Below, in pieces: positions 50,904-60,057 of a DNA stretch of 64,000 nucleotides. The stretch spans positions 124,001 through 188,000 of the forward strand of contig CAWFXI010000005.1 of assembly GCA_963819685.1 (NCBI GenBank). Reading direction: 5' to 3'. The DNA is from CAIUGU01 sp963819685. GTDB lineage: Bacteria > Pseudomonadota > Gammaproteobacteria > Steroidobacterales > Steroidobacteraceae. Position numbers and translations under genes: made by a program. Each line of letters opens with the position of its first letter. Positions within the stretch are counted from its first letter, which is position 1. The notes beneath the pieces are model-generated. The model was given only the letters and a program-made list of their open reading frames with translations, ran no database searches and was not told the origin of the DNA.

Positions 50904-52451
50904 CTAGTCAACAGGTACAGTCCGCTCCGCTGCCCATGCCCTTAGCGCTTCGACGCGTTCCGCCATCACGACCGAAAGCGGTCGGGTGGCTCGCAGCTCC
51001 CTGAGGACATCTCCGGCGGTCAGCGCTTCGCCCTGGGCCTGAGTCGCATACACGGCGGCTACTACCGCTTGTTCGATCTCCGCTCCCGAGAAGCCGTTCG
51101 CCGCCTCGGCCAGTGCGCTCAGCTGCTGTTCTGAAAGATCGAGCCCGCGTCGCAACGCGTGAATCCTGAGAATTTGCATCCGCGTCGGGCTCAGGGGCAG
51201 ATCGACGAAGAAGATCTCGTCGAAGCGACCCTTGCGGATCAACTCCGGAGGCAGTGCCGCGATGTCGTTAGCCGTTGCGACGACAAACACGCGCGTCTTC
51301 TTCTCTGCAAGCCAGGTCAGGAAAGTGCCGAGTACCCGGCGCGAAGTTCCACCATCGCTGTCGCTTGTCGCCAGGCCTTTCTCGATCTCGTCAACCCACA
51401 ATACGCAAGGCGCCATGACATCTGCCGTTTCGAGGGTTTCCCTCAAATTGCGCTCCGATTCCCCGTGATACTTGTTGTACAAGGCCCCGAAATCGAGGCG
51501 CAGCAGGCTACAGCCTAGCACCCCGGCGGCGGCGCGAGCTGCGAGGCTTTTGCCACAGCCCTGGACGCCCAGGAGCAGGATGCCCTTGGGCGGCTCCAGC
51601 GGGACAGATCGGATTTCTTCTCTTGCAGAGTTCGAAGAGAGAGGCTCCTTTCCCTTCGATCCGGCAAAGCCGTTGCGGCGCCGTTCGAGCCAGGCCTTGA
51701 GCCGGCTCATGCCGCCAACATCGGCAAAGCGCGCGGTATCGTGTTCGAACGACAGCACGCCGTTGCGGTTTAATAGCTCGTACCTGGCTTGCATGACGCG
51801 CGGCAGGTCGTTCATGGACAGCGCGCCGTCGTTATAGATGGCGGTTCGCGCCAGGCGCTCGGTATCTGCCGTGGATAGTCCCGCCAGATTTTCAACGAGC
51901 AGATCCAGAGCATGCCGATCAGTGCGGACCTTGTCGCCGCCGTTCGCCCGCGACCATTCAGTGGCTACCCGTTCAACAAGCGTCTGGCGTTCGAGCTTGC
52001 CTGGAAACTTGAGGTCGAAGCGACCGGCGAAGTGCTCGAGTTCCTTCGGTAGCGGCACCTCGTGGCTGAGAAATACCAATGTGCGCGGCGTTTGCCCGTA
52101 ACCGAGAGCGATATCCTTGATCAGCCGGACATGCATCGGGTCTCCCAGGAACGGATGGAAGTCCAGCAGGACATAGACCCCGGCCTTGTCGGTTGCCCGG
52201 ATCGATTTCAGGACCTCCGCAGGTTCGATATTATGTCGCTGAACCCCGCCCAGATTGATGTCGATCCGCTTCAGGCCCTCAGTCATGCTCCACTGGAACA
52301 CAGGTGTATGTATCGGCCTCGCCAGCCGGTCTGCAAGCGACGTCAGCAGCTCGATTGCGCGAGCTTCGTCCCGTGTCTCGATCACTACGAGCGGGAGACG
52401 ACTCCTGATCAATGCTTCAAGTTCGCGTGCGGTATCTGATGGAACGAGCAT
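50904..52451 (-). CDS. Ycf46-like AAA ATPase
   Basis: 515 residues. The N-terminal part (about 10-230) has the degenerate AAA-like region typical of the family (LVVIETRDEARAIELL). The AAA core follows: Walker A GVQGCGKS (295-302), Walker B VLWVDEIEK (about 350), sensor 1 VFVVATAND, and arginine fingers in ELIRKGRFDE. Ycf46-like proteins occur in chloroplasts and bacteria with unclear function; some cyanobacterial data link them to inorganic carbon use. It converges on tsaC and shares a gap with the divergent decarboxylase gene. Confidence 0.88.
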   Translation of the reverse strand: MLVPSDTARELEALIRSRLPLVVIETRDEARAIELLTSLADRLARPIHTPVFQWSMTEGLKRIDINLGGVQRHNIEPAEVLKSIRATDKAGVYVLLDFHPFLGDPMHVRLIKDIALGYGQTPRTLVFLSHEVPLPKELEHFAGRFDLKFPGKLERQTLVERVATEWSRANGGDKVRTDRHALDLLVENLAGLSTADTERLARTAIYNDGALSMNDLPRVMQARYELLNRNGVLSFEHDTARFADVGGMSRLKAWLERRRNGFAGSKGKEPLSSNSAREEIRSVPLEPPKGILLLGVQGCGKSLAARAAAGVLGCSLLRLDFGALYNKYHGESERNLRETLETADVMAPCVLWVDEIEKGLATSDSDGGTSRRVLGTFLTWLAEKKTRVFVVATANDIAALPPELIRKGRFDEIFFVDLPLSPTRMQILRIHALRRGLDLSEQQLSALAEAANGFSGAEIEQAVVAAVYATQAQGEALTAGDVLRELRATRPLSVVMAERVEALRAWAAERTVPVD

Positions 52452-52546
52452 GGCAGGCTTTTACTGGAGATGGCTGCAATCCTGGGGATGTCCGGCCACA
52501 GCGTACAGCCTGGAGCCTCCAGCCTGAAAAAATTGTGACCGGGTCC

Positions 52547-52602
52547 TTGCATCGCTGGCCATTTTTGTTACATTGCGCCCGCGCGAGAGAGGTTCTCTCG
52601 CG
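52547..52602 (+). promoter_or_regulatory. Promoter and leader hairpin of the decarboxylase gene
   Basis: TTGCAT (52547-52552), 16-base spacer, TACATT (52569-52574). Near the expected transcript start lies a perfect 9-bp hairpin CGCGAGAGA-GGT-TCTCTCGCG (52582-52602). The leader to the GTG start at 52715 is about 135 bases, long enough for regulation. A heptamer-like AGCC run lies at 52504-52524. Confidence 0.5.
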
Positions 52603-52714
52603 GCTGTGTAAGAGAGCACTCAGAGGTATTGCGCAAGCTGCAGGTGCCGCTCGACCAGACTCTTCACTGGGTTGGTTTAGTGTCAGCAGCTTTTTTGCAA
52701 GAGGTACCTATCAG

Positions 52715-53953
52715 GTGTTACCCCGTGCCGCCATTCAGGCATTGAGTGTTTCTCCCACCGATTCCTTCGATTCCACCTCGCTCGCCGCGACTGAAATCCG
52801 TGCGTTGACCGAACGGTTCGGCTCGCCATTGCTGGTGGTCGACTGCGAGCAGGTGCGTCGCCAGTACCACGCCCTGAAGGCTGCGTTGCCCGGCGTCGAC
52901 CTGCACTACGCGCTGAAGCCGCTGCCACACGCCGCCGTGGTGTCCTGCCTGAATCGCGAGGGCGCGTTCTTCGATCTCGCCACCACCGGTGAAGTCGAGC
53001 TGGTCAAGGCGCAGGGCATCGCTCCCGAGCGATGCATTCACACGCACCCGATCAAGCGTGAAAGCGATATCCGGGATGCGCTGCGTTTCGGTGTCACCAC
53101 TTTCGTGGCCGACAACGCCGAGGAAATCCGCAAGTTCGCGAAGTTCCGCAAGCGGGCGGAGTTGCTGCTGCGGGTGTCGTTCCGCAGTCCCTCGGCTGTG
53201 GTGGACCTGTCGCGCAAGTTCGGCTGTGAGCCCGGCGCGGTCCTCGATCTCATCCGGCTGGCACGAACCCTCGGCATCCGCATCCGCGGCCTGTCGTTCC
53301 ATGTGGGCTCCCAGGCCGCCGATTCTTCGAAGTACGTCGAAGCGATTGCGGCTTGCACGAACCTGTTTGGTGAAGCACTGCTGGCGGGATTGCCCGGTCT
53401 TGACGTGCTCGATATCGGCGGTGGCTTTCCGGTGACCTACCAGGAACAGATGACACCGATCGCCGAATTCTGTGCGCCGATTCGCGCCGCGCTGGCCAAG
53501 GTGCCGGCTCATGTGCGGATCATCGCCGAGCCGGGACGGTTCATTTCCGCCCCTGCCGGTACTGCCGTGGCGACAGTCATGGGCAAGGCTAAGCGCGACG
53601 GTCGCTGGTGGTATTACCTGGACGACGGCGTATATGGGTCGTACAGCGGCCAGATGTTCGACCACGCCAAATACCCGGTCGACTCGCTGCGACAGGAAGG
53701 TGAGCGGCTACCCAGCGTGCTCGCGGGTCCGACCTGCGATTCCATCGACGTCATCGACGACAACATCCTGCTCCCGGAGCTGGAAGTGGGTGATCTGGTG
53801 GTCGGGCGCGTTATGGGCGCCTACACTTGGGCGAGCGCCACCGACTTCAATTTCTTCCGCCGCGCGAAGGTCGTCGTGATGAACGAGGAACCCGTGGCTG
53901 CCGGTCGCGTGGTGCGTCTTGAGCGGAAGGCGGGCAGGCGCGCTGGCAGCTAG
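52715..53953 (+). CDS. Type III PLP-dependent decarboxylase (ornithine/lysine decarboxylase-like)
   Basis: 412 residues from GTG 52715, preceded by AGAGGTA. The alanine-racemase-like barrel has the PLP Lys in LHYALKPLPHAAVV, the FDLATTGEVELVKAQG and FHVGSQAADSSKYVEAI motifs, and DIGGGFPVTY. The C-terminal domain has AEPGRFISAPAGT, YYLDDGVYGSYSGQMFDHA and the catalytic Cys region GPTCDSIDVI. It probably makes putrescine and/or cadaverine; substrate preference is not decidable. The open frame extends upstream to 52412, but the promoter lies inside that extension. Confidence 0.85.
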   Translation: MLPRAAIQALSVSPTDSFDSTSLAATEIRALTERFGSPLLVVDCEQVRRQYHALKAALPGVDLHYALKPLPHAAVVSCLNREGAFFDLATTGEVELVKAQGIAPERCIHTHPIKRESDIRDALRFGVTTFVADNAEEIRKFAKFRKRAELLLRVSFRSPSAVVDLSRKFGCEPGAVLDLIRLARTLGIRIRGLSFHVGSQAADSSKYVEAIAACTNLFGEALLAGLPGLDVLDIGGGFPVTYQEQMTPIAEFCAPIRAALAKVPAHVRIIAEPGRFISAPAGTAVATVMGKAKRDGRWWYYLDDGVYGSYSGQMFDHAKYPVDSLRQEGERLPSVLAGPTCDSIDVIDDNILLPELEVGDLVVGRVMGAYTWASATDFNFFRRAKVVVMNEEPVAAGRVVRLERKAGRRAGS

Positions 53954-54000
53954 GTTTGCTGCCTGGCGCCTTTCAAGGCGGCTCGCCGAGGACTAGCATC

Positions 54001-54033
54001 AAGGCCTACGACCGCAAATCGTAGGCCTTTTTC
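54001..54033 (+). terminator. Rho-independent terminator after the decarboxylase gene
   Basis: Stem AAGGCCTACGA/TCGTAGGCCTT with loop CCGCAAA, then TTTTTC. Ends 14 bp before the next gene. Confidence 0.88.
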
Positions 54034-54046
54034 TTTGGGGGCGCCG

Positions 54047-54537
54047 ATGACGAACATCAATGTTGGACGGATACTCGCCTGTGCAGTGCTTGGCGCATTG
54101 GCCCTGGCATTACCCGCCCAAGCCGCAGAAGATCCGCAAGTAGACCAGCTGCGCACCGACGTTCGAACGCTGGAGCGCGAAGTCCGGGAGTTGTCGAGTC
54201 GGGTGGACAGGCTGCAGCAGGCGCTGAGCGCCACTCCATCGGCGCCGGCAGTCAGACGCCTGGCCACTGCGGCCGATCCCGATCCCAGCTTCTGGATGCC
54301 CCCCGAGAAATGGGACCGGCTGCGCCCAGGCATGACTGCGCAGGACGTGATCCTTCTGCTTGGAGCACCCGTCACGATGCGACCGGGCGGCGGCCCGGTG
54401 CCCAGACTCTTTATTACACGCTGCCGATCGGCGACGGCGGCTTCCTGACAGGCACTGTACGGATGCAGGACGACAAGGTGCAGGACGTGGAGAAGCCGGT
54501 GCTGAAGCCGGTGGCGAAGCCGGCGCCGGAAAGATAA
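54047..54537 (+). CDS. Exported coiled-coil protein with SmpA/BamE-like domain (one-base deletion near 54399)
   Basis: A signal peptide (about 1-26, ending LPAQAAE) is followed by a coiled coil (VDQLRTDVRTLEREVRELSSRVDRLQQAL in two heptad runs). Then comes WDRLRPGMTAQDVILLLGAP, the SmpA/OmlA-like turn. After a lost base near 54399 the frame continues AQTLYYTLPIGDGGFLTGTV and ends in a Lys-Pro-rich tail to 54537, giving about 163 residues. Periplasmic; the role is unknown. Confidence 0.65.
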
Positions 54538-54792
54538 ACCGGCGGCAAGGCCAGAAAGATAAACCGGCGGACTCTGTCCGCAAGGGGGCCTAACGGCAAG
54601 TGGGTCTTCGACAAGTAGGCCTGTCGGCAGGCCAGAAGGGAAAATAGATCCCGCCGGTCACGCTGCACGATCAGCCACCGGTTCCTTTCTATCCCTTCGC
54701 TTTCCATTCTGACCTGACGTTAGTCCTACTTGTCGCGTCGGCGACCTGCCTGCCGTTAGGCCTACCTTGCGGACAGAGTCCGCCGGTCGCTC
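54538..54792. repeat. Modular palindromic element E7
   Basis: A short partial left end (54538-54559) is followed by the full left arm from 54563: GCGGACTCTGTCCGC, GCCTAACGGC, GTCTTCGAC, GCCTGTCGGC, CCAGAA. The right arm in reverse complement gives GCGGACTCTGTCCGC, GCCTAACGGC, GTCGCCGACGCGAC, GACTAACGTC and GTCAGAA. It ends CCGGTCGCTCT. The rest of the gap to 54938 shows no clear feature. Confidence 0.87.
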
Positions 54793-54938
54793 TTCGTGTC
54801 GCTCTGCTGCGCCGCCACACTTGCTGCATGGCGATACGTGTGAGAAAGACTTTCTTTGCCGCCTGCTGGCTTCCGCGTTTGCAAAGAAGTTATACTCCAT
54901 AACAATCTACAAGAATCGGAAATCTGGGGGGCAAAGTC

Positions 54939-55514
54939 ATGTGGCACGCTCAACGTTCACTGGTCGCGATGATTCTCGGGGTGTCGTTGCAGTGCCTGCC
55001 ACTGGCATCCGCTGTAGCGGCTGCGCCCGCAGCAGCGCCACAAGCCGGCGCACCTCTACCGCTCAAGACCGAATACGCATTCACGGCCACCGTGAAGGTC
55101 GACACTCCGATCGTCATCGGCCAGGGAGCCGAAGGGCTGCGCCGTTACGTACCAATCACCGGTGGGCAGGTTGACGGGCCGCTGCTGAAAGCCCGCATCC
55201 TGAATGCCAGCGGTGACTGGCAGGTGGTGCGGCCCGACGACGTGCTCGCGCTGGAGGCACGCTACGTGCTTGAGACCGCTGATGGGGTCAAGATCTCGGT
55301 CGTCAACCGCGGCTATCGCCATGGGCCTGCTGACGTGATCGCACGCATGGGTCGCGGCGAAGCCGTCGCGCCTGCCGAATATTACTTCCGCACTTCTGCG
55401 CAGTTCGACGCCCCCCGCGGCTCAAAGTACGACTGGCTGAACCGGACACTCTTCGTGGCCACGGCAGAGCGCCAGACCGACCTCGTCATCGTGCACTTCT
55501 ATCGCGTGCTCTAA
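54939..55514 (+). CDS. Exported DUF3237 protein
   Basis: 191 residues with a signal peptide ending SAVAAAPA. The DUF3237 domain shows LKTEYAFTATVKVDTPIVIG, RRYVPITGGQVDGPLLKARIL, DDVLALEARYVLETADG and the end YDWLNRTLFVATAER. DUF3237 proteins appear in aromatic and terpenoid catabolic clusters; their function is unknown. It lies 34 bp before the CoA ligase gene and probably starts the operon. Confidence 0.83.
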   Translation: MWHAQRSLVAMILGVSLQCLPLASAVAAAPAAAPQAGAPLPLKTEYAFTATVKVDTPIVIGQGAEGLRRYVPITGGQVDGPLLKARILNASGDWQVVRPDDVLALEARYVLETADGVKISVVNRGYRHGPADVIARMGRGEAVAPAEYYFRTSAQFDAPRGSKYDWLNRTLFVATAERQTDLVIVHFYRVL

Positions 55515-55548
55515 GGAAGAACCAGGCCCGCCAGCAGGTTGCCGGTCA

Positions 55549-57396
55549 ATGTCAACGATACAAACTGAACTGGGAGCGGTGCAGCCGCCCTCATTCGAAT
55601 GCAGAGTCACGCGCAGGCAGGACGGCGCCTGGCTGCTTGAGCCAGTAGGCACAATGCATGCTGCTCCGCCCCGGATGACGGACTGTCTGCTGCACTGGGC
55701 GAAAGTGGCTCCGGACCGGACGTTCATCGCGCAACGCGGACCCGACGGTCACTGGTCGCGGACCACGTATGCGCAGGCGCTGGCCAGCGTGCGTCGCATC
55801 GGTAGCGCTCTGTTGCGCCGGCCATTGTCGGCAGATAGACCGATCGCCATCCTTTCCGGCAATAGCGTCGAACATCAGTTGCTGGGTCTCGCGGCCATGT
55901 ATGTCGGCGTTCCGTATGTACCGGTCTCGGCAGCCTACTCATTGACCGAAGGGGCTATCGGTCGCCTGCGCTACGTCCTCTCGCTGCTGACACCGGGAAT
56001 GATTGCGGTGTTCGGCGGGTCCGAATTCCGGCGGGCCCTTGATGCCATCGACCTGGGCGATGCTGAACTGGTAACGCTTCCGGGTGTCGACTTCGGGCGA
56101 CCGGCTACATTGCTGACGGCACTGGCTGCTGAGGACCTCGCGGCCGCAGATGCCGCGCATGCGAAAGTGGGGCCTGACACGATTGCCAAGCTGCTCCTCA
56201 CGTCAGGCTCGACCGGGAATCCCAAAGCTGTCATTACGACGCAGCGAATGCTGGTCAGCAACCAGGCGATGCTGCTGCAGGCGATGCCGTTCATGGCTTC
56301 CGAGCCGCCGGTCATCGTCGACTGGCTGCCGTGGAATCACGTATTCGGCGGCAGTCACAACATCGGCATCGTGCTGATGAACGGCGGTTCGTATTACATC
56401 GATGGCGGACGGCCGACGCCCTCGGGCATCAAGGAATCGGTACGTAACCTGCGTGAGATATCGCCCACCATCTATCTCAACGTACCGCGGGGTTACGAGG
56501 CGCTGCTGCCATATCTGCAGCAGGATCAGGCATTGCGCGAGAGTTTCTTCCGGCAGTTGCGTATCACGTTTGTCGCAGCCGCAGGCCTTTCGCAGGAGGT
56601 CTGGAACGACTACCTCGCCCTGTCCAGGGAAGTGCGCGGCGAGGAGTTGCCGATGATCAACGGCCTTGGCGGGACAGAAACCGCGCCCAGCGTGACCTTT
56701 GCCACCAACACCGCGCGCGCAGGCTTCATCGGGTTACCGGCAGCAGGCTGCGTGGTCAAACTGGCACCGATCAATGACAAGCTGGAGATTCGGGTCAAGG
56801 GGCCGAACGTCACTCCCGGCTACTGGCGTGATGCGGAGCGGACCGCAGCGTCTTTTGATGACGAAGGGTGGTATCGCATGGGCGATGCCGTGCGTTTTGC
56901 GAACGACAGTGATCCGGCTGCCGGCCTGATGTTCGATGGCCGCATCGCTGAAGATTTCAAACTGTCGTCGGGCACCTGGGTGAGCGTCGGGCCGTTGCGC
57001 GCGTCGCTACTCGCCGCCCTCGCGCCTTTATGCCAGGACGTTGTGATTGCCGGCTTGAACCAGGACGGCGTGGGGTTGCTGGCGATTCCAGACGCGAGAG
57101 GGTGTGCGGAATTCCTTCCACAGCTGCCGGAGGGAATGACCAGCCAGCAGCTGGCGCGGAATACTGAACTGCGCGCCGAGCTCAAACGCCGGCTCGAACA
57201 GTTTGCGATCGCTCATCCCGGCAGTTCCACCAGCATTACGCGCGCGATCATCCTCGAGACACCGCCTGCCCTCGGTACTGGCGAGCTGACCGACAAGGGT
57301 TCGATCAATCAGCGAGCCGTGCTCGATAACCGGAGGGAGCTGGTCGAGGCGTTGTACGCCCGGGTACCGGGGCCCGAAGTGATTTGCGTGGGTTAA
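55549..57396 (+). CDS. fcs: Feruloyl-CoA synthetase-like ligase
   Basis: 615 residues of the ANL adenylate-forming superfamily. The P-loop motif is LLLTSGSTGNPKAVITTQRM (about 218-237), then VDWLPWNHVFGGSHN, NGLGGTETAPSV, and GWYRMGDAVRF with the hinge Asp in FDGRIAEDFKLSSGTWVSVG. The last motif, with KLSSGTWV, is characteristic of feruloyl-CoA synthetases rather than generic acyl-CoA ligases. It would activate ferulate or caffeate released by the esterases at the end of the cluster. Confidence 0.83.
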   Translation: MSTIQTELGAVQPPSFECRVTRRQDGAWLLEPVGTMHAAPPRMTDCLLHWAKVAPDRTFIAQRGPDGHWSRTTYAQALASVRRIGSALLRRPLSADRPIAILSGNSVEHQLLGLAAMYVGVPYVPVSAAYSLTEGAIGRLRYVLSLLTPGMIAVFGGSEFRRALDAIDLGDAELVTLPGVDFGRPATLLTALAAEDLAAADAAHAKVGPDTIAKLLLTSGSTGNPKAVITTQRMLVSNQAMLLQAMPFMASEPPVIVDWLPWNHVFGGSHNIGIVLMNGGSYYIDGGRPTPSGIKESVRNLREISPTIYLNVPRGYEALLPYLQQDQALRESFFRQLRITFVAAAGLSQEVWNDYLALSREVRGEELPMINGLGGTETAPSVTFATNTARAGFIGLPAAGCVVKLAPINDKLEIRVKGPNVTPGYWRDAERTAASFDDEGWYRMGDAVRFANDSDPAAGLMFDGRIAEDFKLSSGTWVSVGPLRASLLAALAPLCQDVVIAGLNQDGVGLLAIPDARGCAEFLPQLPEGMTSQQLARNTELRAELKRRLEQFAIAHPGSSTSITRAIILETPPALGTGELTDKGSINQRAVLDNRRELVEALYARVPGPEVICVG

Positions 57397-57422
57397 GGGA
57401 ACGAAGTGAAGGAGAAGGGTTG

Positions 57423-57905
57423 ATGGCGATACGCCGGGAAGGAGCAGCGGTGCGGAAGCGGTCTGTGGACGCTGAGGAAGAGCTGCTGGACATGGGAGTG
57501 TTGGGACAGTCAGTGGGCTACCGGCTGCGCAGAGCGCAGCTCGCGATCTTCGCGAAGGTGACGCAGGATCTCAAAGAGATGGAGCTGCGTCCCGGCCAGT
57601 TGGGCGTACTGACGCTGATCGAGCGCAATCCAGGCATTACGCAGGCCGAGGTCTGCGTAGCGCTCGGCATCCAGCGCGCCAACCTGGTCACACTGATCAA
57701 TGCTCTGGAGGAACGCCGCGTGGTCGAAAGACAGGCGGTCGCCGAAGATCGCCGCTCGAACGCGCTGGTGCTGACGACGGAAGGGCGTCGGCTGTTGCGC
57801 AAGGCCACCGATGCGCACCGCAATGTCGAAGCTGCCATCACACGAAAACTGGGTGCGGGCGGGCGCGATCAACTGTTGCGTCTGCTGAACCTGATTGCTG
57901 AATAG
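57423..57905 (+). CDS. MarR-family regulator
   Basis: 160 residues starting at ATG 57423 after AAGGAGAAGG. The winged helix spans about 35-130: LGVLTLIERNPGITQAEVCVALGIQRANLVTLINALEERRVVER, then EDRRSNALVLTTEGRRLL. Hydroxycinnamate clusters are often controlled by MarR regulators that release DNA on binding hydroxycinnamoyl-CoA; by position it probably does this here. It is co-directional with its targets rather than divergent. Confidence 0.87.
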   Translation: MAIRREGAAVRKRSVDAEEELLDMGVLGQSVGYRLRRAQLAIFAKVTQDLKEMELRPGQLGVLTLIERNPGITQAEVCVALGIQRANLVTLINALEERRVVERQAVAEDRRSNALVLTTEGRRLLRKATDAHRNVEAAITRKLGAGGRDQLLRLLNLIAE

Positions 57906-57918
57906 GAAGGTGACTCTC

Positions 57919-60057
57919 ATGTCTCAGGAAATCGTTACTGTCAGCGATGCAGGTCAGACGGGCGAACTCGCCGTCATCACCGTCGCGAATCCTCCGGTGA
58001 ATACCATCGATGCCGGGGTGCGGGATGGATTGAATGCCGCGATGGATACCATTGAACGCCGCAAGGGGCTGAAGGGCCTGTTGCTACGCTGTGAAGGCAG
58101 CACGTTCTTCTCAGGGGCGGATATCGGTGAGTTTTCCGGTCCGCCGAAAGAAGCCGAATACCGGGCGTTGTTCGCGCGTTTCGAAGCCCTTGCCGTACCG
58201 GTCGTCGTTGCGATGCATGGTACGGTCATGGGCGGTGGCCTCGAGATTGCGCTGGCCTGCCACTATCGGGTTGCCGCGCCGGGCACGCGCTTCGGCCTCC
58301 CGGAAGTGACGCTCGGCATCATTCCGGGCGCAGGTGGAACGCAACGGATGCCGCGCCTGATCGGTGTCGAAAAGACGCTCGACCTGGTGCTCGGTGCCAA
58401 GCCGGTCGATACCACAGCCGCATTGCAGGCAGGGTTCCTGGATGCCGTGATCGAAGGCGATTTGCAGGCGGGAGCAATCGCGTATCTGCAGTCGCTTGTC
58501 GGCAGCGGCAAAGGGCCGAGGCGCACCGGGTCGCTCACCGTCGATCCAGCCACCGCAACGCCCGACATCATCGAGCGCTTCCGCAAGCTGGCGTCTACCC
58601 AATACCCCAATCGCGAGGCGCCATTGACCGCCATCGAGGCCATCACGGCTTCGACGCGACTGCCATTCGCGGCAGGTCTCGAGTATGAAACGGAGCTGGT
58701 GAATCGCGCCAAGCTGACGGTGGAATCGCGCGGCGCCGTGCACGTCTTCTTTGCAGAACGCGCTACTCGCAGGGTGCCGGGGATTCCGGCGGACGTGCGC
58801 GCTTTGCCGGTCAAGCAGGCGGGCGTCATCGGGTCGGGCACGATGGGTGGCGGCATTGCCATCTGTTTCGCCAATGCCGGGATTCCGGTGACGGTCGTGG
58901 ACGCGAGCGCCGAAGCATTGGAGCGCGGCCTGAAGGTCATCGGCCAGACGTACGATTCCATGGTCAAGCGCGGCCGGATCACGCCTGAAGACAAGGCGCA
59001 ACGCATGGGCCTCATTGCCGGTACGCTTGACTATGCCGACCTCGGCAATGCGGATGTCATCATCGAGGCCGTCTTCGAGAGCATGGAGTTGAAGCAGAGC
59101 ATTCTGGCGAAGCTCGAAAAAGTGGTGAAGAAAGACGCAATCCTGGCGACCAACACGTCGACGCTCGATATCGATCAGATCGCCACTGCCGCGCGGCATC
59201 CCGAGAACGTCATCGGCATGCATTTTTTCTCGCCGGCCAACGTCATGCCTCTGCTCGAAGTCGTCCGGACGAACAAGACGGCTCCGCAGGTCATCCGCAC
59301 CGTGCTCGATCTCGCCAAGCCACTGCGCAAGACTCCCGTGCTCGCGAGGGTCTGCTATGGGTTCATTGGCAATCGCATGATGGAGGGTTACGCTCGCGAA
59401 GCCGAACGCATGGTGCTGGAAGGGGCGACCCCACGCGAAGTGGACGGGGCGCTGGAAGGCTTCGGCATGGCGATGGGCATCCTGGCCGTTTTCGACATGG
59501 CCGGCGTCGACGTGGGCGTCAACATTCACAAAGCCAATGCCGACCGCTATCCGCCCGATCCCGCGTACTACCAGGCGGATTTCGCACTGCATGCAGCGGG
59601 GCGCATGGGACAGAAGAATGGCAAGGGCTACTACCGGTATGAGCCCGGTAATCGCGCTCGCCTTGACGACCCGGAAGCCATCGCCATTATTCGCGCGAAG
59701 GCCGAGCAGCTTGGGATAGAGCCCTGCGCGCACACGAACGAAGAGATCGTCGAGCGCTGTCTGTATCCGCTGCTCAACGAGGGCTTCAGGATTCTGGAAG
59801 AAGGGGTCGCGCTGCGCTCAAGCGACATCGACGTGGTCTGGACTTCGGGTTATGGCTTTCCGCGCTATCGGGGCGGTCCGATGTTCCATGCCGACACGAT
59901 CGGCCTGAAGGCATTGCTCGCAGGCATTCACAAGTACCGCGATCGCTTCGGCCCGATGCACTGGCAGCCTGCGCCGCTGCTGGAGCGCCTGGTGAGCGAA
60001 GGCAAGACGCTCGCGCAGTGGGATGCGGCTCAACACTCAAGCGAGAATCCGTCATGA
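57919..60057 (+). CDS. Enoyl-CoA hydratase / 3-hydroxyacyl-CoA dehydrogenase fusion (FadB/FadJ-like)
   Basis: 712 residues. The N-terminal crotonase domain (about 1-190) has FSGADIGEF and the oxyanion and Glu motif FGLPEVTLGIIPGAGGTQR. The NAD-binding dehydrogenase domain has VIGSGTMGGGIAICFANAG, NTSTLDIDQIA, and GMHFFSPANVMPLLEVVR with catalytic His and Glu. Duplicated C-terminal domains follow. In this cluster it could hydrate and oxidise the hydroxycinnamoyl-CoA side chain (CoA-dependent beta-oxidative route) in place of a retro-aldol hydratase-lyase. Confidence 0.9.
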   Translation: MSQEIVTVSDAGQTGELAVITVANPPVNTIDAGVRDGLNAAMDTIERRKGLKGLLLRCEGSTFFSGADIGEFSGPPKEAEYRALFARFEALAVPVVVAMHGTVMGGGLEIALACHYRVAAPGTRFGLPEVTLGIIPGAGGTQRMPRLIGVEKTLDLVLGAKPVDTTAALQAGFLDAVIEGDLQAGAIAYLQSLVGSGKGPRRTGSLTVDPATATPDIIERFRKLASTQYPNREAPLTAIEAITASTRLPFAAGLEYETELVNRAKLTVESRGAVHVFFAERATRRVPGIPADVRALPVKQAGVIGSGTMGGGIAICFANAGIPVTVVDASAEALERGLKVIGQTYDSMVKRGRITPEDKAQRMGLIAGTLDYADLGNADVIIEAVFESMELKQSILAKLEKVVKKDAILATNTSTLDIDQIATAARHPENVIGMHFFSPANVMPLLEVVRTNKTAPQVIRTVLDLAKPLRKTPVLARVCYGFIGNRMMEGYAREAERMVLEGATPREVDGALEGFGMAMGILAVFDMAGVDVGVNIHKANADRYPPDPAYYQADFALHAAGRMGQKNGKGYYRYEPGNRARLDDPEAIAIIRAKAEQLGIEPCAHTNEEIVERCLYPLLNEGFRILEEGVALRSSDIDVVWTSGYGFPRYRGGPMFHADTIGLKALLAGIHKYRDRFGPMHWQPAPLLERLVSEGKTLAQWDAAQHSSENPS

